Under the pieces are notes generated by a model that worked only from the letters and a program-made list of their open reading frames with translations, searched no databases and was not told the DNA's origin. Both the position numbers and the translations under genes were made by a program. A DNA stretch of 64,000 nt from Slackia sp. (GTDB taxonomy: Bacteria > Actinomycetota > Coriobacteriia > Coriobacteriales > Eggerthellaceae): the NCBI GenBank assembly GCA_030527325.1, contig JAUNBA010000001.1:1-64000 (forward strand). The letters run 5' to 3'. This document shows, in pieces, positions 16,321-24,149 of this stretch. Position 1 is the stretch's first letter, and each line of letters opens with the position of its first letter.

Positions 16321-17061
16321 ATGGACTGCGTGCTGGAAACGCGCGGCCTGACCAAGGTGTTCGGTCGCGGATCGCATGCGCAAACGGCGGTCGATGGAGT
16401 CGATCTTCATGTGGAGACGGGCCGTGTATACGGCTTGCTGGGCCCTAACGGCGCGGGAAAATCGACGTTGCTCAAAATGGTGACGGGAATGCTTCGTCCC
16501 ACAAGCGGATCGTTGCTGTTCGACGGGCATCCATGGCAGCGCGATGACCTGTACGACATCGGATCGTTGATAGAGACTCCCCCGTTGTATCCCAATTTGA
16601 CGGCGCAGGAGAATATGCGGGTGCGCGCGATGATGCTAGGTACGGACGAATCGGATATCGCCTCCGCGCTCGAAACGGCCGGCATATCGCATACCGGATC
16701 GAAGCGCGCAGGGAGCTTTTCTCTCGGCATGAAGCAGAGGTTGGGAATCGCCCTGGCGCTTATGGGCAATCCCAAGCTGCTCGTGCTCGACGAACCGACG
16801 AACGGCCTCGACCCTATCGGCATTGAGGATCTGCGCGGCCGCATCAGGTCTTTTGCCGATTCCGGCATCACGGTGATCGTGTCGAGTCATGTGCTGGCCG
16901 AAGTTTCCCATGTGGCTGATCGCGTGGGCATCATCGCCCAGGGGACGCTGGCCTTCGAAGGGGAATTCGAGCGCGGCATGGATCTCGAGGCGCTGTTCAT
17001 GGATGTCTGTCGCGGTGTGGCGGCGGGCTTCGATGCGACGATGGCGGGGGGCGCGCGATGA
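16321..17061 (+). CDS. ABC transporter ATPase, lantibiotic/peptide immunity type
   Basis: A 246-residue ATPase. Walker A is GPNGAGKST (about residues 42-50), the signature is SFSLGMKQRLGIALAL, and Walker B with D-loop is LLVLDEPTNGLDP, followed by the H-loop VSSHVLAEV. The short N-terminus and GSLIETPPLYPNLTAQENM after the Q-loop are typical of the BcrA/LanF/NukF group. It powers two downstream permeases to remove antimicrobial peptides from the membrane. ATG 16321 follows AGAAAGGAGCG, and the gene overlaps the next by ATGA. Regulation is probably by the two-component system at the end of the operon. Confidence 0.92.
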   Translation: MDCVLETRGLTKVFGRGSHAQTAVDGVDLHVETGRVYGLLGPNGAGKSTLLKMVTGMLRPTSGSLLFDGHPWQRDDLYDIGSLIETPPLYPNLTAQENMRVRAMMLGTDESDIASALETAGISHTGSKRAGSFSLGMKQRLGIALALMGNPKLLVLDEPTNGLDPIGIEDLRGRIRSFADSGITVIVSSHVLAEVSHVADRVGIIAQGTLAFEGEFERGMDLEALFMDVCRGVAAGFDATMAGGAR

Positions 17062-17903
17062 GGAAGGGCGATACGGTTGTTGCTGATGGCGGCCATACGC
17101 ATTCAGCGGAGGCGACATTGCGGCAAAGGCGTCCGCTCGCCGGGTTCGGCGCGGCGTTTCGGGCGGAGATAGCCAAGGGAAAGCGGACGGCCGCACGTAA
17201 GACCGCCTTGATCGCGCCGCTGCCGGTATGCTTGATGGGCCTGATGAGTTCGGGAATTGTGACAGGTGGGCTGGGCCCTGGCGGCGTAGGCTATAACACG
17301 TACGGATGGTGTTACTGGTATACGCTGCTCCTTCCCGTGGCCATCGCGCTGATAAGCGCGGGCGTGGCGGGTATCGACACGCGCGGCAAACTCCACGGCG
17401 TGATGGGATCGCCCGTCGATTTGCGGGCCGTATGGCGGGCGAAGGCGGCCTACGCGCTCGTGCTCGTCGTGTGCGCGAATGCAGTGGTCGCGCTGTGCTC
17501 TATCGTCGCACATGCTCTTGGCGGCAGCGCGGCCGGGGGTGCTGCGAGCCTGGCCATGGCGGCCCTTCTCACGTTTTCGTCGCTCTGGATGGTTCCGGCG
17601 GGATTGTTTCTCACGATGCGGATCGGCACTCTCGCGGGCATCGTGGCGCCTTTGCTCGTTCAGCTTGCAGGAGGTATCGCCTTCTATGGCAGCGCCTTTT
17701 GGTGGCTTTTCCCACCCGCCGCGGCTATGCGTTTATGCTCCCCTTTCGCAGGCGTGGCTCCTTCGGGCGTTCCGCTTACGGCGAATGACGCGTACGGCAT
17801 CGTCGACGTTCAGTGGTTTCTCGCGCTCGGCATCGCGGTTTTCGCGGGGTGCGCGCTCGTCATTGTCGGCGGCGCGTGGTTTCGCAGGCAGGAGGCGAAA
17901 TAA
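17058..17903 (+). CDS. ABC-2 type permease, immunity module (LanE/G-like)
   Basis: A 281-residue membrane protein with about six hydrophobic segments after a basic N-terminal region (LAGFGAAFRAEIAKGKRTAARKTALIAPLPVC condensed). The segment YTLLLPVAIALISAGVAGIDTRGKLHGV carries the conserved turn of lantibiotic-protection permeases. It pairs with the second permease and the ATPase to form the exporter. It starts within the last codon of the ATPase gene (ATGA) and ends 2 bp before the next gene. The substrate is inferred from the operon only. Confidence 0.85.
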   Translation: MRKGDTVVADGGHTHSAEATLRQRRPLAGFGAAFRAEIAKGKRTAARKTALIAPLPVCLMGLMSSGIVTGGLGPGGVGYNTYGWCYWYTLLLPVAIALISAGVAGIDTRGKLHGVMGSPVDLRAVWRAKAAYALVLVVCANAVVALCSIVAHALGGSAAGGAASLAMAALLTFSSLWMVPAGLFLTMRIGTLAGIVAPLLVQLAGGIAFYGSAFWWLFPPAAAMRLCSPFAGVAPSGVPLTANDAYGIVDVQWFLALGIAVFAGCALVIVGGAWFRRQEAK

Positions 17904-17905
17904 CC

Positions 17906-18742
17906 ATGAAGATGCGTCGATATGAAACGCGTCGCGGCTCCGCATCGTTTTTCCGAGCCGTGCGCTCCGAACTGCTGCGCCTTCGCAGGTCGTTTCTTGT
18001 CCCGTTGCACGGGGTGCTTTCTTCCGTATTGGGGCTCGCTGCGGGCCTGTATTTCGCGGCGACTCCATGGGATCCGCTGCTCGGATACGATGCATTCGTG
18101 CAGCTTCTCGGGGCAGGCGCTCCATTGCTCGCGGGTATCGCATGCGGCCTCGCGCTCGATGCGGAGCGCGAGGCGGGCGCATACGCGAATCTGCTCGGTC
18201 AGCCTTCGCGTCGTCGCGCGTTTGCGGCGAAAGGCGTAACGCTGCTGGCTCTAGGCGCGTTTTCGTGCGCCATTGCCATTGCGGCGTTCTCCGTCGCGAT
18301 GGCGGCTGCGGACCGTGCGCTCCCTGCTGTTTCCGCATTAGCGCTGTCGTGGGCGGGCGCCGTTGCGGGATCGGTTGTTTCGTATGCGCTTTTCCTTGCA
18401 GCGGCGCTTGCATGGGGTCGCAATGCCGCCATCGGCTTGGGGGCTTTCGGGTTCATGTGCGCGCTCGCTTCGCTCGGGGGATTAGGAAACGGCCTGGTCA
18501 CCGGAACTTTGAGCGCTTCTTTGGCTCCTTTGTGGGTCATGGCGGTGCCTTTCGTGTGGCCGGCGCGTCTTGCCTCGCTTACGGCTGAGGCGTTCATCGC
18601 GCAGGGAGCGTACGCCGCGCCGCTTCTTGCGAATGCGCAGATATGCAGCGTGATATGCCTTATCGGAACCGCGGCGGTCGTCGCTGTTTTGCTCGCGGCA
18701 TCCGATCGTTTCGAGACCGCTCGCCGTACGGGCGGCGAATAG
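17906..18742 (+). CDS. ABC-2 type permease, immunity module (second subunit)
   Basis: A 278-residue membrane protein with about six hydrophobic segments. It opens MKMRRYETRRGSASFFRAVR, followed by a charged cytoplasmic start and a first helix. The sequence GIACGLALDAEREAGAYANLLGQP is the counterpart of the conserved loop in LanE/LanG-type permeases. ATG 17906 with AGGAGGCGAAA upstream is preferred over the frame from 17813, which lies inside the previous gene. It is probably a partner of the preceding permease. Confidence 0.83.
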   Translation: MKMRRYETRRGSASFFRAVRSELLRLRRSFLVPLHGVLSSVLGLAAGLYFAATPWDPLLGYDAFVQLLGAGAPLLAGIACGLALDAEREAGAYANLLGQPSRRRAFAAKGVTLLALGAFSCAIAIAAFSVAMAAADRALPAVSALALSWAGAVAGSVVSYALFLAAALAWGRNAAIGLGAFGFMCALASLGGLGNGLVTGTLSASLAPLWVMAVPFVWPARLASLTAEAFIAQGAYAAPLLANAQICSVICLIGTAAVVAVLLAASDRFETARRTGGE

Positions 18743-18752
18743 GAGGATCGTC

Positions 18753-19166
18753 ATGGAAGCGAAAAGGAATCGCCTGTTTGTCTCGGCGGCTATCGTCGCG
18801 GTCGTGCTCGCCGGCGCCGCGGGTTCCTGGTGGATAACGAGCAGTCGCGACGCCTGGCTCGTCAAGAGCCTGATCGATCGCGTGGCGCCATGGGAGCAGA
18901 CCGAAATCTGCTATGCAAAGGCGCCCGCCTCCACTGCTTATTTCGATACGTATGCCGACGCTACGGGCGCTTATGAGAACTACGTTTATGAAATCGATGC
19001 GGTCGACGCGTCCGGCGCCCATCGGCGCGTCGTGCTCGTGTCTTTCGGTACAATGCTCGAAAACGAGGGCTTCATCGCGATGACGGTGCGGGCAACGAGC
19101 GCCCATGCCTGGGAGTACATCGATGACGGCAGCCTTCCCGAACTTGCGCGCAGACAGCTGTGCTAA
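18753..19166 (+). CDS. YxeA-family secreted/membrane-anchored protein
   Basis: A 137-residue protein with an N-terminal membrane anchor or signal segment (about residues 8-28) and a small extracytoplasmic beta domain. The pattern YENYVYEIDAVDASG, then a basic HRRVVLVSFG, then the C-terminal WEYIDDGSLPELARRQL matches the YxeA (DUF1093) family. Such proteins often accompany peptide-sensing and immunity ABC operons; their exact role is not established. ATG 18753 follows AGGAGG at 18741-18746. It sits between the permeases and the two-component genes. Confidence 0.7.
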   Translation: MEAKRNRLFVSAAIVAVVLAGAAGSWWITSSRDAWLVKSLIDRVAPWEQTEICYAKAPASTAYFDTYADATGAYENYVYEIDAVDASGAHRRVVLVSFGTMLENEGFIAMTVRATSAHAWEYIDDGSLPELARRQLC

Positions 19167-19326
19167 ATCGTTCGGCGGCGGTGAAACCGCACGCTGCGGC
19201 CGATAGCGCATCCGCCGCAGCGTTGCTGTGGATGCGATTCGACACGGTAACGCAGGTGGCTTTGCGTCTCGCCGGGCGCTGTGCTTTCGAGGCGTTGCAT
19301 CCCGTCGGAAAAGAGGAGGCTTGGAC

Positions 19327-19989
19327 ATGGCATCCATCCTTGCTATCGATGACGAGCCGGCGATTCTCGCCATGCTCGCGGCCATTTTGAAAAAGGACGG
19401 ACACGACGTGACGACGGCATGCGGCGCCGAAGAGGCGGCGGCATGCGACCTTGCGCGTTACGATCTTATCCTGTGCGATGTGATGATGCCCGGCGTCGAC
19501 GGCTTCGAGTTCGTGCACGGCATTCGCTCGCACGTCGATTGCCCCATCGTCTTTCTTACGGCGAAAACCGAGGAAAACGATGCCGTGCAGGGCCTTTCTG
19601 TCGGAGGCGACGATTACGTGCGCAAGCCGTTCGGCGCCTGCGAGCTTCGCGCGAAGGTGACGGCGCACCTGCGCCGCGAACGACGCGAGCGCCATGCTTC
19701 GCTCGTTTTCGACGGCATACGGTTCGATTTGGCCGCCAAGCAGCTGCTCGTCGAAGAACGGCAGCTGAAGCTGACGCATACCGAATATGCCATCTGCGAG
19801 CTTTTGGCCAAGCATCCCGGCCAGGTCTTCTCGAAAACTCAGATCCTCGAGGCGGTTGCGGGATGGGATACGGAAAGCGAAGCGGCCACTGTGGCAGTTC
19901 ATGTGGGCAATGCCCGCGCGAAATTGCGTCGCGCGGGGGTCGATCCGATACAGACCGTATGGGGAGTGGGGTATAAATGGACGGCTTGA
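19327..19989 (+). CDS. OmpR-family response regulator of the ABC immunity module
   Basis: A 220-residue protein. The receiver domain starts ILAIDDEPAILAML, the phospho-acceptor is D51 in LCDVMMPGVDG, and the switch lysine lies in DDYVRKPFGACEL. A winged-helix DNA-binding domain follows (about residues 125-218), with LTHTEYAICELLAKHPGQVFSK and VHVGNARAKLRRAG. ATG 19327 follows GAGGAGGCTTGGAC. It overlaps the kinase gene by 13 bases, showing translational coupling. It probably activates the ABC genes upstream on peptide stress. Confidence 0.93.
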   Translation: MASILAIDDEPAILAMLAAILKKDGHDVTTACGAEEAAACDLARYDLILCDVMMPGVDGFEFVHGIRSHVDCPIVFLTAKTEENDAVQGLSVGGDDYVRKPFGACELRAKVTAHLRRERRERHASLVFDGIRFDLAAKQLLVEERQLKLTHTEYAICELLAKHPGQVFSKTQILEAVAGWDTESEAATVAVHVGNARAKLRRAGVDPIQTVWGVGYKWTA

Positions 19990-21527
19990 GATCCGACGCT
20001 TCCACGCGCGACGGCGCGCATGGCGAATCGGGAGGCGGTCGCCGCCGCGGCATGCCGCTCCCCTTCTTTCTTGTCAAGTATTTCGTCTATATCCTGTTGG
20101 GAGCCTTCCTCATGGCGGGCGCGGTGGTGTCGTCGCTGATCGTCGCCGTCGATTCGGGCATGCTCTATCCGGCCAATTATGCCAGCATCCAAAGCGAGGC
20201 TATGATCGGCTCGATCGAGGCGCGTGGCACGGTAGAGGCCGACGATATTCCGTCGTGCTATCGCTGGGGCGCATTCGACCAACAAGGGCGGCTTGTCGAG
20301 GGCGATTTCGATGCTCGTTCCAAGGCTCTTGCGGACGATGTCGCGCAGCAGGGCGACGAGGGCGCCGTCGCGTATTCGTCGCCGTTTTCCTCCCCCGTCT
20401 ATGCGGTATCGGCAGCGCTCGAGAATGGCGGCGTCTGCGTGTTGGTGTACGATTTCAATCCCGATTTCGTATCGAAGGCATGGCGCGATGCGTTCCCTGA
20501 TCCTCAAGGCGCGCTGCTGCTTGTCGGGCTCGCTTTATTCGTTGCTATGGTCGCCCTTATCGCCGTGCGTGCTTCGCGCATGCTGAAGTGCAAACTTTCC
20601 CCGCTTGTCGACGCAGCGCAACGCATCGGGCGTCGCGAGCTCGATTTCGCTATCGAACGGGGCAATGTGCGGGAGACTAACGATATCCTGGATGCCGTCG
20701 ACGATATGCGAAGCTCGCTGAAGCGCTCCCTCGAAGCTCAATGGCATGCCGAGGAAGTCCAGCGCACGGCCTTGTCGTCGCTGGCCCACGATTTGAAAAC
20801 GCCTTTGACCATCGTGCGGGGCAATGCGGATTTGCTGCTCGAATCCCCGTTGTCCGACGAACAGCGGTGCTATGCGTCGTATATCCATGATGGAGCATGC
20901 GACTTGCACATATGCATCGACAAAATCATCACTGCCGCTCGTGTATGCACATGGGAGCACGCCGACGCGTACGACGAGTCTGCGCGTTCATTGTATGGGC
21001 GCGTCGTCGCGGAGGCGCGTGCATTGGCGCAATCTTGTGATGGGCGTTTGATCGCCGGTCCGTTCCCCCAGGTCTCTTTTGATGCCTGGATGACTGTGTG
21101 CGATGACACGGTGCAGGCGGTCATGAATCTTGTGGATAATGCATTTTCCTACGGCGGCGCGGCGAAACGTGTGCGGATATCGTGCCGCTTCGAGGAATCG
21201 GGCATGCGCGACGATGCGGCGCCGAACCGCCGCGACGTCGCATCGTACGAGCCATCGGAATTCTGCTTTACGATTATCGTCGATGACGAAGGTCCTGGGT
21301 TTTCTCCCGCTATGCTGGCGCATGGAGCGCAGAGGTTTTATCGGGGCGATAGCGCGCGGCCGATGGATGGCCATCATGGCCTGGGGCTGTTCATCGCACA
21401 GGAGCGCATCGACGCCATCGGCGGAAGGCTCGTTTTGGAGAATACGGACCACGGCGCACGGACGCGTATCGTGCTCCCCTGCCGTATGGGGTCAAAAGAG
21501 ACGACTGCCCCGCAGGCGGCCTGCTAA
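19977..21527 (+). CDS. Sensor histidine kinase of the ABC immunity module
   Basis: A 516-residue membrane kinase. TM1 spans about residues 24-48, then there is an extracytoplasmic sensor of about 125 residues and TM2 at about 180-200. A HAMP-like region follows, with the H-box SSLAHDLKTPLTIV (H271). The ATP domain has the N-box NLVDNAFSY, G1 DDEGPGFS and G2 HHGLGLFIAQ. The large sensor loop separates it from the short intramembrane-sensing BceS type. Its stop codon overlaps the stop of the convergent flippase gene (bases 21524-21527). It partners the response regulator just upstream. Confidence 0.93.
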   Translation: MDGLRSDASTRDGAHGESGGGRRRGMPLPFFLVKYFVYILLGAFLMAGAVVSSLIVAVDSGMLYPANYASIQSEAMIGSIEARGTVEADDIPSCYRWGAFDQQGRLVEGDFDARSKALADDVAQQGDEGAVAYSSPFSSPVYAVSAALENGGVCVLVYDFNPDFVSKAWRDAFPDPQGALLLVGLALFVAMVALIAVRASRMLKCKLSPLVDAAQRIGRRELDFAIERGNVRETNDILDAVDDMRSSLKRSLEAQWHAEEVQRTALSSLAHDLKTPLTIVRGNADLLLESPLSDEQRCYASYIHDGACDLHICIDKIITAARVCTWEHADAYDESARSLYGRVVAEARALAQSCDGRLIAGPFPQVSFDAWMTVCDDTVQAVMNLVDNAFSYGGAAKRVRISCRFEESGMRDDAAPNRRDVASYEPSEFCFTIIVDDEGPGFSPAMLAHGAQRFYRGDSARPMDGHHGLGLFIAQERIDAIGGRLVLENTDHGARTRIVLPCRMGSKETTAPQAAC

Positions 21528-23398
21528 AAGCGACGGTTTCTGAATCGACGCGCGGCGCTATCGCGCGAACCTGCCGGCTCATCGAGACGGCAGGTGTCTC
21601 CGCGCAACGGCTCTTCATGGGGAACGGATCCTGCAGGATGATCGATTCGATGCGTCGTCGACGCATCGAATCGATCATTACGTCCGCCGCTTTTGCACCC
21701 TGTGTGTTTGCGCTGCAGGCGCGCCACCGAACGAGCTGCCGCCGTGCGCGTTTCATCGAGCCGTGCAACAGGGGCGCCGTTTTTCGGCATCACGGTCTTC
21801 ATGCGCGTCGTCGATTCCGCTGCGTCGTGTTCGAGCGGGCGCATGACGCGCGTCGCGCTCCGATGAGAATCGAGAGCGGTCGTCGTTGCAGAATGCATGC
21901 TGTTCGTCGTACCGGCCCTCATAGCATGGGTCTTCGCCGCCGATCCATCGTCGCCGGCCGCCGCGCGCCGTTGAGCAAGGGGCGCGGTCGCACCGTCGGC
22001 GTCCGTCGTCGCGGCAAGTGCGTCGACGCCGCTCTCATCGTTGCGGAAAGCACGCGGGTCGGTTTTTTTGCGCGAAAAATTCATGCGGATGGTGACGTAT
22101 TCCATGACGAGCAGCGACAAGAGGATGCACATGACGATCAGGTACGAAAGCACCGCTCCCGAAAGCCCGGTGAACCCGATGAGCAACAAAGGCACGAAGA
22201 TCGAGAAGCCGAATGCGAGAAGATACAGCTTCGTGACATCGCGCTGCCTGCGCAGTACCGTGATGGCCTGATAGAGAAAATCGATGACGGCGGTCACGCC
22301 GCCGGCCGCGATCATGACGAAACTCAGTTCCCTGAACGGTTCGAAATCGATGCCGTACATGAAGCTCATGACAGGGATGCCGATCCAGGCCATGATGCCC
22401 ATGACGCCGAGGGTCAAGGTGACGGTTATGGCGACGATGGCGAGAATAGCCAGGTCGAATCGTTTACGGCGTTTCGGGTCGGCCCAGACTTCGGCGAGTC
22501 GCACCAGCAGCGGCTTGTATACCATGCTGACGGCAAGCAGGATGGCTTGCGCTGGGAAATAGAGCGCGTTGAAATACAGCTGGTTTTCGTAGGGAAGCAT
22601 GCCTTCCATAACGAATTTCGGCATGTTCTCGATGAGATTGAAAAGAAATAACGCCACGAAAAGCGGGAAGCAGAGCCGCAAGAGCTCGACGACGTTCGCG
22701 ATGCTCCAACGGCGCGATTTGGGCGTTTCGAGCAGTGCGAGCGGAAACGTCAGCACGATGAAGGTGGCGAACGCGGTGACGGCCATGGCTATCGAGGCTA
22801 CGACCAGGCTGCGCGTGATGAAAAGCAGCACGGAAAAGACGATGACGACCGCGACCGAGCGCACGGCCTGGGATACGCCTGCGAGATACATTTTATCGGC
22901 CTGTTGCAGGCGTCCTTCGTATACGTCGGCGAGCGCGTCGACCATTTTGTAGAAGTAGACGCCCATGCAGATGGCGAACATCGACCCGTCGTAGCCGCGT
23001 GCGAAGCAGTAGGCCGCGCCGATCGCCATCATGGCGACGCACGTGATCACGCGGTTTATCTGGTAATCGGAAAAAGAGTACCGCTGCGCGAGGTCGGACA
23101 CTTGGAATGTGCGAACGCCGTAGTTGCCGAGAAACATCAAGACCAGGCCGGTGATGAACGCCATGGAGAACATGCCCGCCTGCTCTGCGCCGACGAGTTG
23201 GGTGACGACGATGGTGAGCAAGGGGAATACCATCCCCCATGCACCGATGCCGATAGTGGTGAAAACGAAATCGCGCCTCGTGCGATGCGACGCGTATTGC
23301 TCTTCCTGATCGCCGAGCGAACCTTCCGAAACAGCACCCAAGAGTCGGTTCCACCATTCGTTGATGATGCGCATGATGGCGTTCTGCTTGCGCTGCAT
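21524..23398 (-). CDS. Polysaccharide/lipid flippase (Wzx/MATE-like) with anomalous C-terminal tail
   Basis: A 624-residue protein. Residues about 40-440 hold some 12-14 hydrophobic segments of the oligosaccharide-flippase fold, including IGIGAWGMVFPLLTIVVTQL and GNYGVRTFQVSDLAQRYSFS. Such proteins flip lipid-linked glycans across the membrane. Residues about 445-624 are quite different: hydrophilic, rich in Ala, Thr, Arg and Asp, and without recognisable domains. The tail begins at a run of seven A on the coding strand (22063-22069) and contains a perfect 19-bp inverted repeat (21638-21678). It may be a disordered tail or read-through after a frameshift. The start at ATG 23398 has GAAGGGAA upstream. 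Confidence 0.82.
   Translation of the reverse strand: MQRKQNAIMRIINEWWNRLLGAVSEGSLGDQEEQYASHRTRRDFVFTTIGIGAWGMVFPLLTIVVTQLVGAEQAGMFSMAFITGLVLMFLGNYGVRTFQVSDLAQRYSFSDYQINRVITCVAMMAIGAAYCFARGYDGSMFAICMGVYFYKMVDALADVYEGRLQQADKMYLAGVSQAVRSVAVVIVFSVLLFITRSLVVASIAMAVTAFATFIVLTFPLALLETPKSRRWSIANVVELLRLCFPLFVALFLFNLIENMPKFVMEGMLPYENQLYFNALYFPAQAILLAVSMVYKPLLVRLAEVWADPKRRKRFDLAILAIVAITVTLTLGVMGIMAWIGIPVMSFMYGIDFEPFRELSFVMIAAGGVTAVIDFLYQAITVLRRQRDVTKLYLLAFGFSIFVPLLLIGFTGLSGAVLSYLIVMCILLSLLVMEYVTIRMNFSRKKTDPRAFRNDESGVDALAATTDADGATAPLAQRRAAAGDDGSAAKTHAMRAGTTNSMHSATTTALDSHRSATRVMRPLEHDAAESTTRMKTVMPKNGAPVARLDETRTAAARSVARLQRKHTGCKSGGRNDRFDASTTHRIDHPAGSVPHEEPLRGDTCRLDEPAGSRDSAARRFRNRRF
21638..21678. repeat. 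Perfect 19-bp inverted repeat inside the flippase 3' end
   Basis: Arms 21638-21656 and 21660-21678 are exact inverted copies with a 3-base spacer GTC. It lies inside the tail of the flippase frame, about 115 bases from its stop and downstream of the convergent kinase stop. It looks like a bidirectional terminator or mRNA-end hairpin that has been absorbed into the reading frame. Confidence 0.75.
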
Positions 23399-23439
23399 AG
23401 GGCGGGTTCCCTTCTTGAGATTATGGGCGAACGGTAGTG

Positions 23440-23445
23440 ATTATA
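23440..23445 (-). promoter_or_regulatory. Candidate -10 box for the flippase gene
   Basis: TATAAT on the minus strand, about 42 bp before the flippase start codon. No clear -35 element is present. Confidence 0.35.
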
Positions 23446-23513
23446 AGATGAAATGCGATACGGGCGAGAAAAAGCCGGTAGGTCTTCACGCGCCCGCGTG
23501 CCCTATGACGTTT

Positions 23514-24056
23514 CTACATCGCATGCGAGGTGAAAAGGGGGTCGTCCGACCAAAGGACGACGCGCCCTTCTCGGCGCGTGGACGGCACGTCGATGATGCG
23601 CTGGTTCGCCGAGCCTCGAAAACGCAGGGTGATATCCTTCTGCTCCTGTACGAACGGGCCGTCGACCAAAACGTCTATGCAGGCGAGCAATCGTTCGGTC
23701 ACCTCGGTTTTCTTGGCGCCCCATGCGATGTCTTCGTACAAATCGCCCGTGTAGCACCAGATGGTCTTGGCAGGATAACGTCGTTTGACGGTTTCGAGCA
23801 GCGCGACGAGTCCTCGTTGGTTTTCGGGTTCCATCGGCTCGCCCCCCAGGATGCTGAGCCCGTCCACATAAGACGGCTCGAGGCTTGCCAGCACGGCACG
23901 AGCCGCTTCGTCGTCGAAAAGGCGTCCCGCCGAAAAGCTCCAGGCTTCTTCGTTGAAGCAGAACGGGCAGCGTTTGCGACACCCTGAAACGAAAAGGCTC
24001 GTGCGTACGCCCTCTCCGTTGGCGATATCGCAGTATTTGATCTCGGCGTAATTCAC
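23514..24056 (-). CDS. nrdG: Anaerobic ribonucleotide reductase activating enzyme
   Basis: A 180-residue radical-SAM protein. The iron-sulfur motif C26-x3-C30-x2-C33 lies in SGCRKRCPFCFNEEAW, followed by the SAM-binding GGEPMEPENQ. It uses S-adenosylmethionine and a [4Fe-4S] cluster to place the glycyl radical on NrdD. It follows nrdD on the same strand after a 93-bp gap that contains a long hairpin. The frame starts at ATG 24056 with GGAGCG upstream. Length is normal. Confidence 0.95.
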   Translation of the reverse strand: MNYAEIKYCDIANGEGVRTSLFVSGCRKRCPFCFNEEAWSFSAGRLFDDEAARAVLASLEPSYVDGLSILGGEPMEPENQRGLVALLETVKRRYPAKTIWCYTGDLYEDIAWGAKKTEVTERLLACIDVLVDGPFVQEQKDITLRFRGSANQRIIDVPSTRREGRVVLWSDDPLFTSHAM

Positions 24057-24071
24057 GAAACGCTCCTTACG

Positions 24072-24116
24072 GCATGCGGGCGTGCGGCGCTTTTCGAGCG
24101 CGGCACGCCCGCATGC
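24072..24116 (-). other. Long intercistronic hairpin between nrdD and nrdG
   Basis: Perfect 14-base arms GCATGCGGGCGTGC (24072-24085) and its complement (24103-24116) enclose an inner 5-bp stem (24087-24091 with 24097-24101) and a 5-base loop. It lies in the nrdD-nrdG gap with no T tract after it. Likely roles are partial termination or 3'-end stabilisation of nrdD mRNA, which would lower NrdG relative to NrdD. Confidence 0.65.
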
Positions 24117-24149
24117 GAAACGATGGTCCGACGCTGATCGCGCGATGGC

